Source: Musa acuminata AAA Group (Eukaryota > Streptophyta > Magnoliopsida > Zingiberales > Musaceae). From it: DNA of 64,000 nucleotides. Under the pieces are notes generated by a model. That model did no database searches and had not been told where the DNA came from. It was given only the letters and a program-made list of their open reading frames with translations. How positions within the stretch are numbered: position 1 is the first letter of the stretch; each line of letters starts with the position of its first letter. The stretch spans positions 14,842,501 to 14,906,500 of the forward strand of contig NC_088347.1 in NCBI RefSeq assembly GCF_036884655.1. The letters run 5' to 3'. Position numbers and translations under genes: made by a program. Below are positions 12,243 through 23,678 of the stretch, piece after piece.

Positions 12243-13556
12243 TGTTAGGATCAGAGTGACACTAAGAGAGGGAGGGGGGTGAATTAGTGCAATGGATTAA
12301 AACTCATAAGTTTGAAACTAATTTCGTAAATGTGTAGAGATTTCGATTCGATGAAGTATGACTTAGCTAAAATAGCTCGAGTAAAGGAAGTCAAGAGTAG
12401 GGAGAAGAAAACTGAACAGTTTGCTACTAAGAAGATAAGTGATTCATAAAATTAAACACTCACACATTCAAGGAACACCACAATGTAAAGTGGTTCGGTC
12501 AAATGACCTATATCCACTTACGAAGCCTTCTTCGATGAGGCTCCCAACTTTCACTAGCAAATCACTTTGAAGGGGAAGGACCAAATACCCCTCTTACAAC
12601 CTTTTTACAAGTAGTTCACACTCTTACAGATTTTTCAAAGAGAAAGAGGGAGGTGAATACTTAAGCTATTGAAAATAAGACTTTGCTAAAGTTTTTTCTC
12701 AATCTCTAACTTCTCAAAAAGGTATTGTGTCTGTTGAGAATTGAGGGGCATTTATAGGCCCCAAGAGGATTCAAATTTAGGCTCTAAATTTAAATTATTT
12801 TTGGGTTTTCGGTGCTGGCGGTGCCATCGCCTGTCAGTGTCTGATATTGACAGTGTATTGGTGGTGCCACCGTCGGAACTCTCGGGTTCTAGGCGGTGCC
12901 ACCGCCTAGTCCAGCGATACCACTGCCTGACCTTTCGGATTCTGGGCGGTGCCACCACCCAGTCCAGCGGTGCCACCGCCCGACCTTATAGGTCACTGGT
13001 TGGGCTCCTTATTTGGCCTAAACCAGTCTATATTAGGGCCCAGTTGGCCCTTAACCAGGTTATAGGATTAACCCTTAATCCTAATCCTAATTACATGCAA
13101 ATTATGAAATTAAGACATAGCCCTAAGTAGGTTTTTAACTGGCAACGTCGAGTTTCCTTCCGGTGAGCTTTCCAGCGAACTTCTAACGGACTTCCGATAC
13201 ACCCTCGGATTTCTTCCGGTGGACTCCCAGCAGGCTCCCGGTCTTATGGCGAGTTCAGTGAATCTTTGGCAAGTAGCCGAACCTTCTCGATGATCTTCGC
13301 GAACCTCCGACGATCTCTTCGGCGGACTTCCAAAAACTTTGGCAAGTCCTTGATTCCTTCTCGGTTAGTTCCAACAGCACTTCCAACGATTCTTCAGACT
13401 TTCGGCGGACTCTCAAACACCCATCGAACTTGACTCCGGTAGACTTGCTTTATGTCTTCAAGCTATCATAGTTAATCCTGCACACTTAACTCAATAATAT
13501 GGATTAGATCAATTAACCCATCAATTGACTTCATCATCAAAATATGAGATTCAACG
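12243..13556 (-). repeat. Sirevirus 3' LTR
   Basis: It is 1314 bases, aligned end to end with 23679-25013. It has a GC-rich palindromic core of GGCGGTGCCACC words (about 12815-12985), TATA-like ctataaatg (complement of 12749-12757), and short repeated 'cttccggcgagcttcc' words at 13150-13400. The end is worn (tcaacg instead of tcaaca). Confidence 0.85.
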
Positions 13557-14479
13557 ATCTCCCCCTTTTTAATAATGACAATCAATTGATGATGGAGTTA
13601 ATTATAACTCTCCCTATCTATATGTCATATTATGAGAAGATAAAAACACTTAAATTCAATCTCTTTGAATTCAAGCCTAAACCGATAAGTTCTATCCGTC
13701 GAACTTATCGTTATTCTTAATAAGCATGAGCAAATATGAAACTTCATATTTCTCATAATTTCAAGGCATGGAAATTATTTTCAAGCTGAATGATAAAAGA
13801 TAATTATCATTTCGATAAGAAATAATAATAATTTGAAATTTCAACATGGATCTCATAATATAAATGCAAGGCATGATTTCATATGACCATGAGATAATTG
13901 CTTATCATATATATAAAAAAATTGATAAACATGATACGATAGCCAATATAAAAAACTTTCATATGTGATATGCTCAAAAAGTTTTACGATGTTTTTAAGG
14001 AATGAAACACATATAAGACATTTTTCATTGCATTATACAACATGTAAATTTCATATTTTGCACAAGTCATCAATCTTTTTGCACATTCTTCTCCCCCTTT
14101 GTCATCAACAAAAAAGAGATGAGGTTTTAAGCATAAAACTCGTGATCATTGAAGCTATTCATAAAATCATCTCATAAGAAAAAAAATCTTGAAAAAGAGA
14201 TGGCAGAATTGACAAAGCTTCAACTTGGCATTAAGATCGATCATTAAAGGAAGACATCAAATCATCCAAAATAACATGAAGGTGCCATCAAAATGTTGAC
14301 AAAATTTCAGAAAGAAACATCCAATATCATATACTAGGATAATGTCAAATGCATGTCAAGGTAGCATAGAGGTTTACAATAATAAGAAAGAAGTCAAATC
14401 CATGAAAACCGAAAAGATGATGAAATTTTTTTGAAAAATATATACAATCAAGCTCATTCATAAGGACAATTCAACATAT
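13557..14479 (-). other. Sirevirus polypurine tracts and 3' untranslated region
   Basis: The complement of 13557-13572 is the primary polypurine tract (aaaaagggggagat) against the LTR. A second copy with the text 'gatgacaaagggggagaa' is the complement of 14089-14106. Repeated polypurine units of this form upstream of the 3' LTR are a known mark of Sireviruses. The rest is AT-rich with no convincing frame, so the env-like gene found in some Sireviruses is missing. Confidence 0.7.
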
Positions 14480-14634
14480 GCTTAATTCCCTTCTAATAAA
14501 GTCAAATTGATCTTCATTTAAGGTTTTTATGAAAATATTCGCTAATTGATGCTTTATATCAATAAATTCTAGAATGACATTATTATTATTGACATGATCT
14601 CGTATAAAGTGATGCCTAATGTCAATATGGTTAA
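14480..14634 (-). pseudogene. Sirevirus RNase H C-terminus (split part)
   Basis: The minus strand carries the last RNase H block: 'RHHFI.D.V' wording near 14625-14595, then an ADIFTK-like piece. It continues the domain that stops at 19190, so this fragment was separated from it by the LARD insertion. Confidence 0.65.
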
Positions 14635-15079
14635 TGTCACGGACAAACTTCTAAACAGGATGCTTGATGTAATGCTTATGTATGTCCGTGTCTTTTGGTA
14701 TGTTCATGCTTTGTACAACATGTAGAGGGACAGCCGAAGGCTTAATAGTCCCATTTTAGTTAGGTTGGAAGCCGCTTTAGGCTTGTAAATAAAGGTTGTG
14801 TCATATGGACACGTGTGACAGATTTTTAGTCTATAATGGACCATTTTACCCTTTGTTATGCAACTGTTCAGAGCTTGTAAAGTCTATTTGTAATTTGCAT
14901 TGTCTATGAAGTGTTTTTGGAGATGTTTACTTGTGGATCCCGAGTGAGGTGTTTTCTCTATCCTGTTCTCTCTTTTGTGGGTCCTAAGAGACCATGGGAG
15001 ACTTCGGGGAGGCTGACCTTTGCGGACGGACACGCAAGGGTACCGCATGACTTAGGCAAACCCAGCTAAGTCTGTGACA
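14635..15079 (+). repeat. LARD 5' LTR
   Basis: It begins TGTCACGGACAAACTTC and ends AAGTCTGTGACA, with TG...CA termini. It is directly followed by a methionine-tRNA primer-binding site. The last third (gaggctgacctttgcggacg..., ending ttaggcaaacccagctaag) is the most conserved part, and reappears reversed at 52638-52740. Confidence 0.9.
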
Positions 15080-18000
15080 GATGGTATCAGAGCGGGACAA
15101 GCACTCATAGAAACACTTAGCATGCAAACGTGGGGGACCTAGCGGGGCTGCGTTGAGGGCAGTCAGCACACGTGCGACCATTTGGGGGAAAACGGGCATG
15201 GAGATGTAGGGAAAAGGAGTTGCTCGGAGGAGCAGGCTTCTAAGATTGGCATTCAGAGGAATGGCCAACCCTTCGCGCAAGAGGCACCACGAGAATATAC
15301 AAGCTTGGAAGAATGCGGAGCGCACGAAGGTTGGGATGGCTGAGTTTGAGCTACGGCTTAACGTTGACAACTATACTTGATGGTGCTTAAGGCAAGCGAG
15401 GCGCTTGGTAAAGAATGAGACCATCCAAGGTGGAATGAGTTGCTCAGCGACCAAAAGAGTTGTACAAAGCTCACAGAGGTGACGGGAATTGCTAACTCAA
15501 AGAATTCGGTACTCATGCATGGGCTTGTATACGGACGATGGAATGTTCGTGGCCATCTCAAGGCGATCGAAACTCGACGCCATGGAGCATTGAAACTTTC
15601 TCTTCGGCATGTGAAGGATACGTCCATAGGAGGCTGAAGTGTACAACGAGTTCAGCATGTTGCTAGGCTTTGAGTGGTGCAGCGGGGGTTGTATTGACGT
15701 GCAGTCGCAATCTAGCAAGTGTGTTTGCAGGAGGTAGAACAATGCATAGTTTGTTCAGCAGATCAGAGTAGTCCAAGGGGATGGTGGTCTCCGAAACGAA
15801 GAGAGATGTTGCTCCAATGGGACAGTTATCTAGGAGGGATAAGTCCCGGCTCTCTAGAGGGAGAATCATGTGGGACGGACCTCACATGTTGAGGAGGAGT
15901 ACCTCAACAAACAACAACTCCACGAAGCTCAATGGTCTGAGCAAGCGGCGAGGAGTCGTCGCATGATCTCATTCGAGAGAATACATTGGTGGATGCATTG
16001 CGAGATCAAGTGGGGGAGCAACCCAATGCAACACAAATGAAGACACACTTGGAGTCGATATGGAGATCAGACTCAAGGGAGGGCTGACCCATGGAATGGT
16101 GAGCGCGAGGGCCACCATCAACTTAATGTAAAAACGAGGAGCGGAGCAACTTGAGTGTAACTTGGCGAAGTACCCAAGCCGCATGAAGGGAGCTAGTATA
16201 GAAGATGGAACATGGAGTGTAGGCATAGTGCTTTCCTTGGACAAAGGTCAAGGACATGAACTCTTGTAGAGGCAAGAGCAGGATCATGTTGTTCCATGGG
16301 TCATTCATTCTGACGGAGCGGACTCATCTTGCATGGTGCCAAAGATGAAGGGAGCTTCTAGGCATATGCACCTTATCTCGGAGGAGCATTTGATGGAGGA
16401 ACTAAGGCGACTCAATTTGCGGAGGCGAAGTTGGGTTCAGAAGGCCTTAGAACGGGGCAAGAGGACGCAAAGGCGGGTACTCTTGAAGAATATGCCATAG
16501 TGTTTCCATTCAAGTTGCTATGAAGGAAGCGGTGTGCAGCGATGATTGTGCTGGTAGGGTTAAAGGCCCAGGATCCAGACAATGGTGCACTAATTGCAGC
16601 GAAGTCGGGGGACTTCGGGAGCTATTAGGCGATGGACTGTCCTAGAGCGGTGCTTCATCTAGATGTGACCCAAGAGTGGGTGGATGAAGGTCGATTGCCA
16701 AAGGAGCAAACAAAATCGAATATGGAAGAGACCTTGCAATGTATTGGTAGAGGCCACACATGAAAGGTTCACAATTCGAGTTCATCCCACAAGGATCAGA
16801 ATGCAATAGAGATGTCACCAGGAGGCGACATGGTGCAGCGGATCGTGGTGGAACAGTTCGTGGCAATGCGATACACACAACCTAGTCCCGTGAGGGACTA
16901 GATCATACAGAGGTATGATCGGGAGCTATTGGAAGCTCCACTTCGGTGAACAACATGACGATAAGAAGGGCTATGGATTCAAGGAGTGAAAGCCATGGTA
17001 CCATAGAGGCGGGTCTTCCGTGCATGCATCGGATGAAAACCTTGGTCATCAGCATATGGGGGTTGTGTTCCACCAAGGGAAAAGTTCGAATGCAAGTACT
17101 AGTGAGTCCCATGGGAGGGACTTGATCATACAGAGGTATGATCGAAGCAGCTAGAGAGTTGGACTGCTCCAGAGCTCATATTCGCTTAAGGGAGCCCGAC
17201 AAGTCAAAGGATAAGGTCGAGTAAGTGAACGTTGCTACCAAGGAAGCTAAGGAGAACAGAATTGGTGCAAACCCTACAACGTGATGGCAAAGGCCATGCA
17301 TGGGAGTTGTAGTCTGTCTTTCCATCAACCAAAGGGAGCTGCTTGGAGAACATAGAGGTGTTGAAGTGGGGGGTCGAAAGGGGCGAGGAAGCGACGACGA
17401 GTCCAGAGGGACTTAGCTACCCAAATTCAAGCATCAGTTAGAATGTAGGTGGACTCGGAGGAGTACCACAGAGGCATATCTACTGATTGTGAAGAAAAGG
17501 GATGCAGATGTGAGGTGAAGGATAGTAGTGCCATGGGCATGGCAGCGCCATGGTACCGTAGAGGCGGGACTTCCGTGAAAGTCATTGATCCCTTACTCTC
17601 ATAGAGGGAGAGCGCTTGGTCGTGAAAGGGGCCGAGGAGGTAGAGCATGCAGAGGCAAACTCCAAATACCGAGACAAGGCTGAAGGGCAGAGGCCAAGGA
17701 ACTTCGTAAGACCGGTGTCAATGAGTTTCTCATCAAGATAACCAAAAGTGAAGGACTTCGGGTCATGCAAGAGTGCACGACCAAGGAACAAAGTAGGTAG
17801 TATGTGGTGTTGTACCTTCGCTACTCAGGGGAGTAGGCGACAGGGTTGATGGAGAAGATGGTACAATCCCATAGGTGACCAAATCTATTAGAGAATTACT
17901 CTAAGTTGGGGTGAAAACTTCCTACATTCCAGAAGTTCGATGGCATTGAGAAGATGAATCACAGTAGCTAACTCAACACAAGGAGTGCAAACACTTCAAG

Positions 18001-18741
18001 TGCTTCAGAAGTGTAAGCAAAGAGCAGGCGAAGGCCAGTAACCACCTCGATACATGGAGTACAACCTCAAGGAGGCGGGCGAAGTCAAGTAACATTTGCC
18101 TTCTCAACTCTTAAGAGAATGGGCGAAACCGAGTACCCCAATTCTCTTATCTATCTAGCAGAGGAGCTCGGCATATGTTCAAAGACCCTTCAAAAATAAT
18201 GGAAGAAAATAGTTGTCAAATCCTCACCAACGGTGATCAGTGTTACTAAGAGTAGATAGTCCGCTTCATTTACCAACGAAATGCTAATCGAAAGCGGAAG
18301 TGATGCGAACCTACTTGGATGTGATAACTAAGTGAAAGAAGAGTCAATGAGCAAATTTTATGGAGGAAGGACCCAAAACTTCAGAAGTTTGCGTGACGAT
18401 GCTCGTTAAAGCTCCAACAAGTATCCACCCAGTTCAAGCAGCATGAGACATTTGAGAGACTAGCGCAGTTAGGATGGTCTTTTCCTTCATCTGGAGGATC
18501 TGCAGGAATCAACAGGGATCAACACAACTTAGCCAACCCTACACTAGAGTCAGAGTCATTAGCGAGTTGAAGTAGCATGACGGATCAAAGGTTCGACTAC
18601 TCAAAAACAGTAGTGGAGAGCAGTTGGGAGCCAAGATGTGCATTATAGTTGGAGCAGAAGATTGAAGACTCAGCAAAGGCGAGGAGTTGCAGTGTCGGCA
18701 AAGGCTTCAACGAGGACGTCGAAGGAATAAGTGGGGGAGAA
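15080..18741 (+). other. LARD internal region, non-coding
   Basis: This is moderate-GC sequence with many short frames on all strands and none recognisable. Short internal repeats occur, for example 'gggacttgatcatacagaggtatgatc' words near 16895-16925 and 17115-17145, and 'ggtaccatagaggcggg' words near 16996 and 17552. Parts recur in the second LARD copy (53081-55397 reversed, 62679-63643 forward), so these are features of the family, not of a host gene. Confidence 0.75.
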
Positions 18742-19189
18742 TGTCACGAACAAACTTCTAAACAGGATGTTTGATGTAATGCTTATGTATGTCCGTATCT
18801 TTTGGTATGTTCATGCTTTGTACAGCATGTAGAGGGACAGTCGAAGGCTTAATAGTCCCATTTTAGTTAGGTTTTTGGTGGCCGCTTTAGGCTTGTAAAT
18901 AAAGGTTGTATCATGTGGACGCATGTGACAGATTTTTGATCTATAATAGACCATTTTACCCTTTGTTGTGCAACTGTTCAGAGCTTGTAAAATCTGTTTG
19001 TAATTTGCATTGTCTATGAAGTGTTTTCGGAGATGTTTGCTTGTGGATCCCGAGTGAGGCGTTTTCTCTATCCTGTTTTCTCTTTTGTGGGTCCTAAGGG
19101 ACCGTGGGAGGCTTCGGGGAGGCTGACCTTTGCGGACGGACACGCAAGGGTGCTGCACGACTTAGGCAAAACCAGCTAAGTCCATGACA
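18742..19189 (+). repeat. LARD 3' LTR
   Basis: It is 448 bases and collinear with 14635-15079. It carries a small extra stretch near 18870 (gtttttggtgg). It is preceded by the purine tract and followed by tAATGTCAATATG of the Sirevirus RNase H. Confidence 0.9.
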
Positions 19190-19975
19190 TAATGTCAATA
19201 TGCTTAGTTCTAGAGTGTTGAATTGGATTTGTAGTTAGACAAATAGTACTTGTATTATCACATTTTATTGGAATGTTCTTTAAGTAAATTTCATAGTCTT
19301 CCAATGTATTTTTCATCCAAATAACTTGTGCATAGCATGCACTTGCAGCTATGTATTCGGCTTCCACCTTATATAGTGCAACTGAATTTTGTTTCTTGGA
19401 AATCCAAGAAACAAGTGCATGTCCTAAAAATTGACATGTTCCGAATGTGCTTTTTCTATCTATCCTACATCCGCCAAAATCGGCATATGCATAAGCTATT
19501 AAATCAAAATTATTAGTTTTTGGATACCATAATCCTAAATTATGAGTTCCTTTAAGATATCTAAGGAATATTTTAACACTTTAAAGATGAGACAATTTAG
19601 GATTAGCTTGAAACATAACACAAAGTCCTACACTAAACATGATATCCGGTCTAGTTGCAGTGAGGTAAAGTAAATTACCAATCATTCCCCTATATATTTT
19701 TTTATCAAAGCTTTCACCACTTTTATCCATGTCTAACTTAGTAGAAGTACTCATATGAGTGTTTATAGCTTTTGAACCATTTATGTTAAATCATTTTAAT
19801 AATTCTAATGTATATTTAGATTGATTAAGAAATATATCATTACTAATTTATTTAATTTATAATCCTAAAAAGAAGGTTAATTCTCCCATTAGGCTCATTT
19901 CAAATTCATGACTTAAACATTTGGCAAATGATTCACATAGTGATTCATCCGAAGAACCAAAAATAATATCATGAA
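19190..19975 (-). pseudogene. Sirevirus RT end and RNase H N-terminal part
   Basis: The minus strand shows AEYIAAS and C-A-Q-x-I-W-M near 19360-19320, then C-D-N-T-S and N-P-I-Q-H-S-R-T-K-H-I-D near 19270-19190, all standard Copia RNase H blocks. Upstream are remnants of 'TRPDIMFSV' and the RT tail. Stops occur between blocks (for example in 19560-19800). Confidence 0.75.
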
Positions 19976-20493
19976 CATAAATTTAAACAATAAGAAAATT
20001 ATTTTCAAAATGTTTGATAAACAATATAGTATCAACCTTACTTTTTGTAAAATTATTTAAAATAAGAAAGGAACTAAGCCTTTCATACCAAGTTCTAGGA
20101 GCTTGTTTTAAGCCATAGAGAGCCTTAGTCAATTTAAATACATGATTAGGAAGAAGAGAATTTTCAAATCCGGGAGATTGTTCAACATACACTTCTTCGG
20201 AAATAAAATCATTCAAGAAAGTACTTTTGACATCCATTTGAAATAGTTTAAAATTATTACTACTAGGCAAAGAACATCCTAATGGCTTCTAATCTAGCCA
20301 TAGGAGCGAAGGTCTCTTCATAATCGATATATTCTTCTTGGTTAAAACCTTTGGCCACTAGTCTAGCCTTGTTTCTAACCATGATACTGCATTCATCTTG
20401 CTTATTTCTAAAGACCCATTTAGTACCAATGACTAAATGGTCATTAGGTCTAGGAACAAGTTTCCATACCTCATTCATCTTAAATTGGTTCAA
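19976..20493 (-). pseudogene. Sirevirus reverse transcriptase N-terminal and palm region
   Basis: Two minus-strand pieces (20493-20263 and 20270-19983) carry the RT opening: [29 protein letters not shown], the Q-M-D-V-K block and L-Y-G-L-K-Q-A. The catalytic box just downstream reads YVHDI where YVDDI is expected, so the first catalytic aspartate of the pair is lost. The pieces are offset in frame, so RT could not be made. Confidence 0.8.
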
Positions 20494-20499
20494 TTCCTC

Positions 20500-21540
20500 T
20501 TACATTGCAATAACCCATGAATCATCTTTTAAGACTTCATCAATGCATTTAGGTTCAATTTGAGAAAGGAAGGTGGCGTTAGCATAAAAATTCTTGAAGG
20601 AAGAATGAGTTTGAACCCCTTTTGATGTATCTCCTATAATTAGCTCCTTTGGATGAGCATCTACATACTTCCATTCCTTGGGTAAGGAAATTTCGGAAGA
20701 AGATACATCCAAGTTGCTATTTTTTGGAGGGGGGTCATTTAAATTCAAATTATCAAATCCAAGATCATCATCAAAATCATTTTTCTTTAACTCAGAAATT
20801 TTATTAAAAACTATATGAATAGACTCTTCTATAACTAAGGTTCTTTTGTTAAAAACACGAAAAGCCTTAGAAACAGAAGAGTAACCAAGAAAGATGCCTT
20901 CATCGGATTTAGCATCAAATTTTCCTAAGGCATCCTTTTCATTCAAAATAAAGCATTTGCAATCGAGAACTTTAAAATAAGAAACATTTGGTTTTTTGTT
21001 ATTCCATAATTCATAGGGAGTTTTTGATAGAGATGGTCTTATTAGAACCCTATTCATGACATAGCAAGTCGTATTAATGGCTTCGGCCCAAAACTTAGGT
21101 AGACTATGTTCATTTAACATAGTTCTTGTCATTTCTTGTAAATTTCTATTTTTGTTTTCAACTACCCCAGGATTTCTCAGAGTGGAGAAGTTGTGATTAT
21201 ATCCATTGGATTCACAAAAACTTTGGAAGTCACGGTTTTGAAATTCGCCACCGTAATCTCTCCAAATTGATGAAATCATGAAGCCTTTTTCATTTTGAGT
21301 AAGTTTATAAAATTTAGAGAAACATTTGAAACAATCACTTTTGTGAGCCAAGAAATAGGTCCAGGTGTATCTGCTATAGTCATCTACAACTATGAAGACA
21401 TATTTCCTTCCTCCTAGACTCATTGTGTCAATTGGTCCAAATAAGTCCAAATGGATCAATTGCAATGATCTAGTGGTGCTAATTTGATTTTTTAGTTTGA
21501 AACTAGTTTTTATTTATTTTCCTAGTTGACAAGCATTACA
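20500..21540 (-). pseudogene. Sirevirus integrase core
   Basis: A 321-codon open stretch (21465-20500) keeps the integrase catalytic core: H-L-D-L-F-G-P with the first aspartate, R-D-Y-G-G-E-F with the second, and N-P-G-V-V-E-N-K-N-R with the glutamate. Then come W-A-E-A-I-N-T, P-Y-E-L-W and the later C-terminal part ending at S-W-V-I-A-M. The zinc-binding HHCC module just upstream is interrupted near 21510-21530. Confidence 0.82.
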
Positions 21541-21576
21541 CATTTTGTCCTTAACAAACTTCATATTGGGAATCCC

Positions 21577-22060
21577 TCATACTAACTCTCTAGATGAAAT
21601 CTTAGATATTAGTTTCATACTTGCATAACCTAATCTCCTATGCCAAAGCCAAGCATCATCATTTAAAACGAAAAAGCATATTTTATTATTAAGTTCATTA
21701 AGGTTGATGGTGTAGACATTATTTTGTTTTAAGGCAATCATTGATATGTTATTGTTTGGTTTTTCAATAATGCACATATTAGATTCAAATATAACGATGT
21801 AACCTTTATCGCATAATTGACTAATGCTTAAGAGATTATGTTTCAATCCATCAACTAGCAATGCACCATCAATTGAAAATTTTAATTTGTTACCTATGGT
21901 TCCCTTGCCAATGATTTTACCTTTGTTGTTGTCTCCGAATGTGATATACCCTTCTTCTTTGCTAGTGAGCATAGAGAAATGAGATGGATTTCCGATCATG
22001 TGCCTTGAGCATCCACTATCAAGATATCATCTGTTGCTCCTAGCTTGTGAGTTTGTCTAC
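21577..22060 (-). pseudogene. Sirevirus protease and pre-integrase segment
   Basis: The aspartic protease site D-S-G-C-S-R-H-M is readable on the complement near 22022-21990. It is followed by G-x-I-x-G-K-G and the L-L-S-I-S-Q-L-C-D-K-G-Y block. W-H-R-R-L-G-Y-A-S-M of the pre-integrase module is near 21650-21610. Most of this stretch is one open frame (21999-21577). Confidence 0.8.
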
Positions 22061-22164
22061 AAAAGAGGATGGTTTTTAGGTACCCATTTGATTTTGGGTG
22101 CCTCAAAAATTGATATACTAATTTTGTCATTCATCATTGAATTATTTATAGTTCCTTTAGGAAC

Positions 22165-23625
22165 TCATATCAACTTATATGAACTAATTTTCTTAAATGG
22201 ACATTTGCAAACAACATGTCCGGATTTAAAACAAAAGTTGCATTTCAAATAAGGTGAAATATGTAATGTGGGTCCTTTAATAAAGGTTGTAGGATTTTGG
22301 TGAGATTCTCTCACAAAACTAATTCCACTTCTATTTACGATGTGACCCTTGTTTGCAAGGATCATGTCCAAGCCTTTGCTACCGACCTTAAACTTGTTTA
22401 AGGTCTCTTTAAGTAGCAAATTCTTATTTTTTATTACTTCTAAGTGTTCACACTTAGAGCATGGAGGAGTTTGAAGATTATCAAGCTTATTTTGTAGTAA
22501 GGCATGCTCTTTCTTAAATAGATTGAACTTCCTACTAATAGTTCTACACTCATCAATTAATTCATGAAAAGTGATAGAAAGTTCATCGAAAGATAAATTT
22601 TTATTAATTAAATCACATACCTCTCCTCATAAAGTCATTAGCGCGAAGTTTGCCTCCTCTTCGTTGCAAGCTTCTTCATTCTCGGAACCACTTGAGTCAT
22701 CCCTAGTTGCTTTTAAGGTTTTCTTCGTCTTCGGTTGCTTCTTCTTGGCTTGGGGTCATTCATTTTTGAAGTGCCCTGGCTTCTTGCATTCGTAGCATAT
22801 TACTTAGTCATTTTTATGTTCAAGTTTGTTTTTGGTGTTATTTTCAAATTTTTTCTTTCTTATAAACTTTTAAAATTTTTTAGTTAAAAGTGCAATGTCA
22901 TCGTCACTGTCCTTATCACTTGATGTTCCTTTCAAGTGGTCTTCTTGTGTTCTAAGTGTCATATCCTTTCTATTCTTTGGAAGGAGATTCTCAAACTTTT
23001 CATGAGCATGGTACGTCATTTTGTAGGTCATAAGAGACCCAATAAGTACTTCGAGAGGAAATGTTTTACGGTCCTTAGCCTTTTGAATAGCTGTAACTTT
23101 TGAATTCTAACTCTTTGGAAGATATCTTAAAATTTTAGTTACTAGTTCAAAGTTAGAAAAACCTTTACCAAGAGCTTTGAGTCCATTGATGACATCCGTG
23201 AAACGAGTGTACATGTCTCCGATGGACTCACTTAGTTTCATTCGGAAAAGTTCGTAAGAACGCATAAGAATGTTGATTTTGGACTCTTTCACTCGGCTAG
23301 CGCCTTCTTGAGTGACCTCAACAGTTCTCCAAATATCAAAAGCCGAATCACAAATCGAAACACGATTAAATTCATTTTTATCAAGTGCACAAAACAAGGC
23401 ATTCATAGCCTTTGTGTTTAAAGCAAAAACCTTCTTCTCTGATTCATCCCATTCTCTTATCGGAAGAGAAGATTTTTAAAATCCATTTTCGACAATAGTC
23501 CAAAGCTCAAAATCAATAGAAATAAAGAAGATCCTCATACGAGTCTTTCAATACATGTAATCCAACCCATTAAACATAAGCGGACGTGTAATAGAGTGAC
23601 CGTCTTGCATGTCGGAGTAAGCCAT
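22165..23625 (-). pseudogene. Sirevirus gag with two zinc knuckles
   Basis: Gag opens at the ATG at 23625 (M-A-Y-S-D-M-Q-D-G-H-S). It includes the capsid-like block 23406-23107 (A-F-D-I-W-R-T, G-D-M-Y-T-R-F). It has a first knuckle C-Y-E-C-K-K-P-G-H near 22800-22770 (last Cys lost to a stop), an acidic serine-rich patch, a likely coiled-coil stretch, and a second CCHC knuckle C-N-F-C-F-K-S-G-H-x4-C near 22250-22205. Several stops break it. The two-knuckle layout helps show what the gag-only relatives lost. Confidence 0.78.
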
Positions 23626-23663
23626 CTCTCTTAGGTATTAAAATAAATATGAGAGTGAGCCTT

Positions 23664-23678
23664 GCTCTGATATCAATT
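23664..23678 (-). other. Sirevirus primer-binding site
   Basis: The complement reads attgatatcagagca, one base off the standard ATTGGTATCAGAGC. It abuts the 5' LTR and matches the 3' end of initiator-methionine tRNA. Confidence 0.75.

Larger units (their letters stand above)
14635..19189 (+). mobile_element. LARD-type LTR element without coding capacity
   Basis: It has a 5' LTR (14635-15079, 445 bases, TGTCACGGAC...GTGACA), primer-binding site (atggtatcagagc, 15081-15093), a 3.6-kb internal region, polypurine tract (agtgggggagaa, 18730-18741) and 3' LTR (18742-19189, 448 bases). The LTRs match closely by eye, with small indels, so it is the youngest layer of this nest. Internal frames are short, overlap on both strands and show no gag, protease or pol motif, as in large retrotransposon derivatives. 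Strand is set by primer site and polypurine tract. A 17-base flanking duplication is described among the findings. Confidence 0.85.

Noticed and set aside
13557..14479. Envelope-like gene expected in some Sireviruses between pol and the 3' LTR
   Set aside because: The minus strand here has only short frames with many stops and no signal peptide or membrane segment pattern.
14984..17791. Many 60-130 codon frames, first considered as a degraded gag
   Set aside because: They lie on both strands with no capsid, zinc-knuckle or protease motif, and the region is the body of a LARD element.
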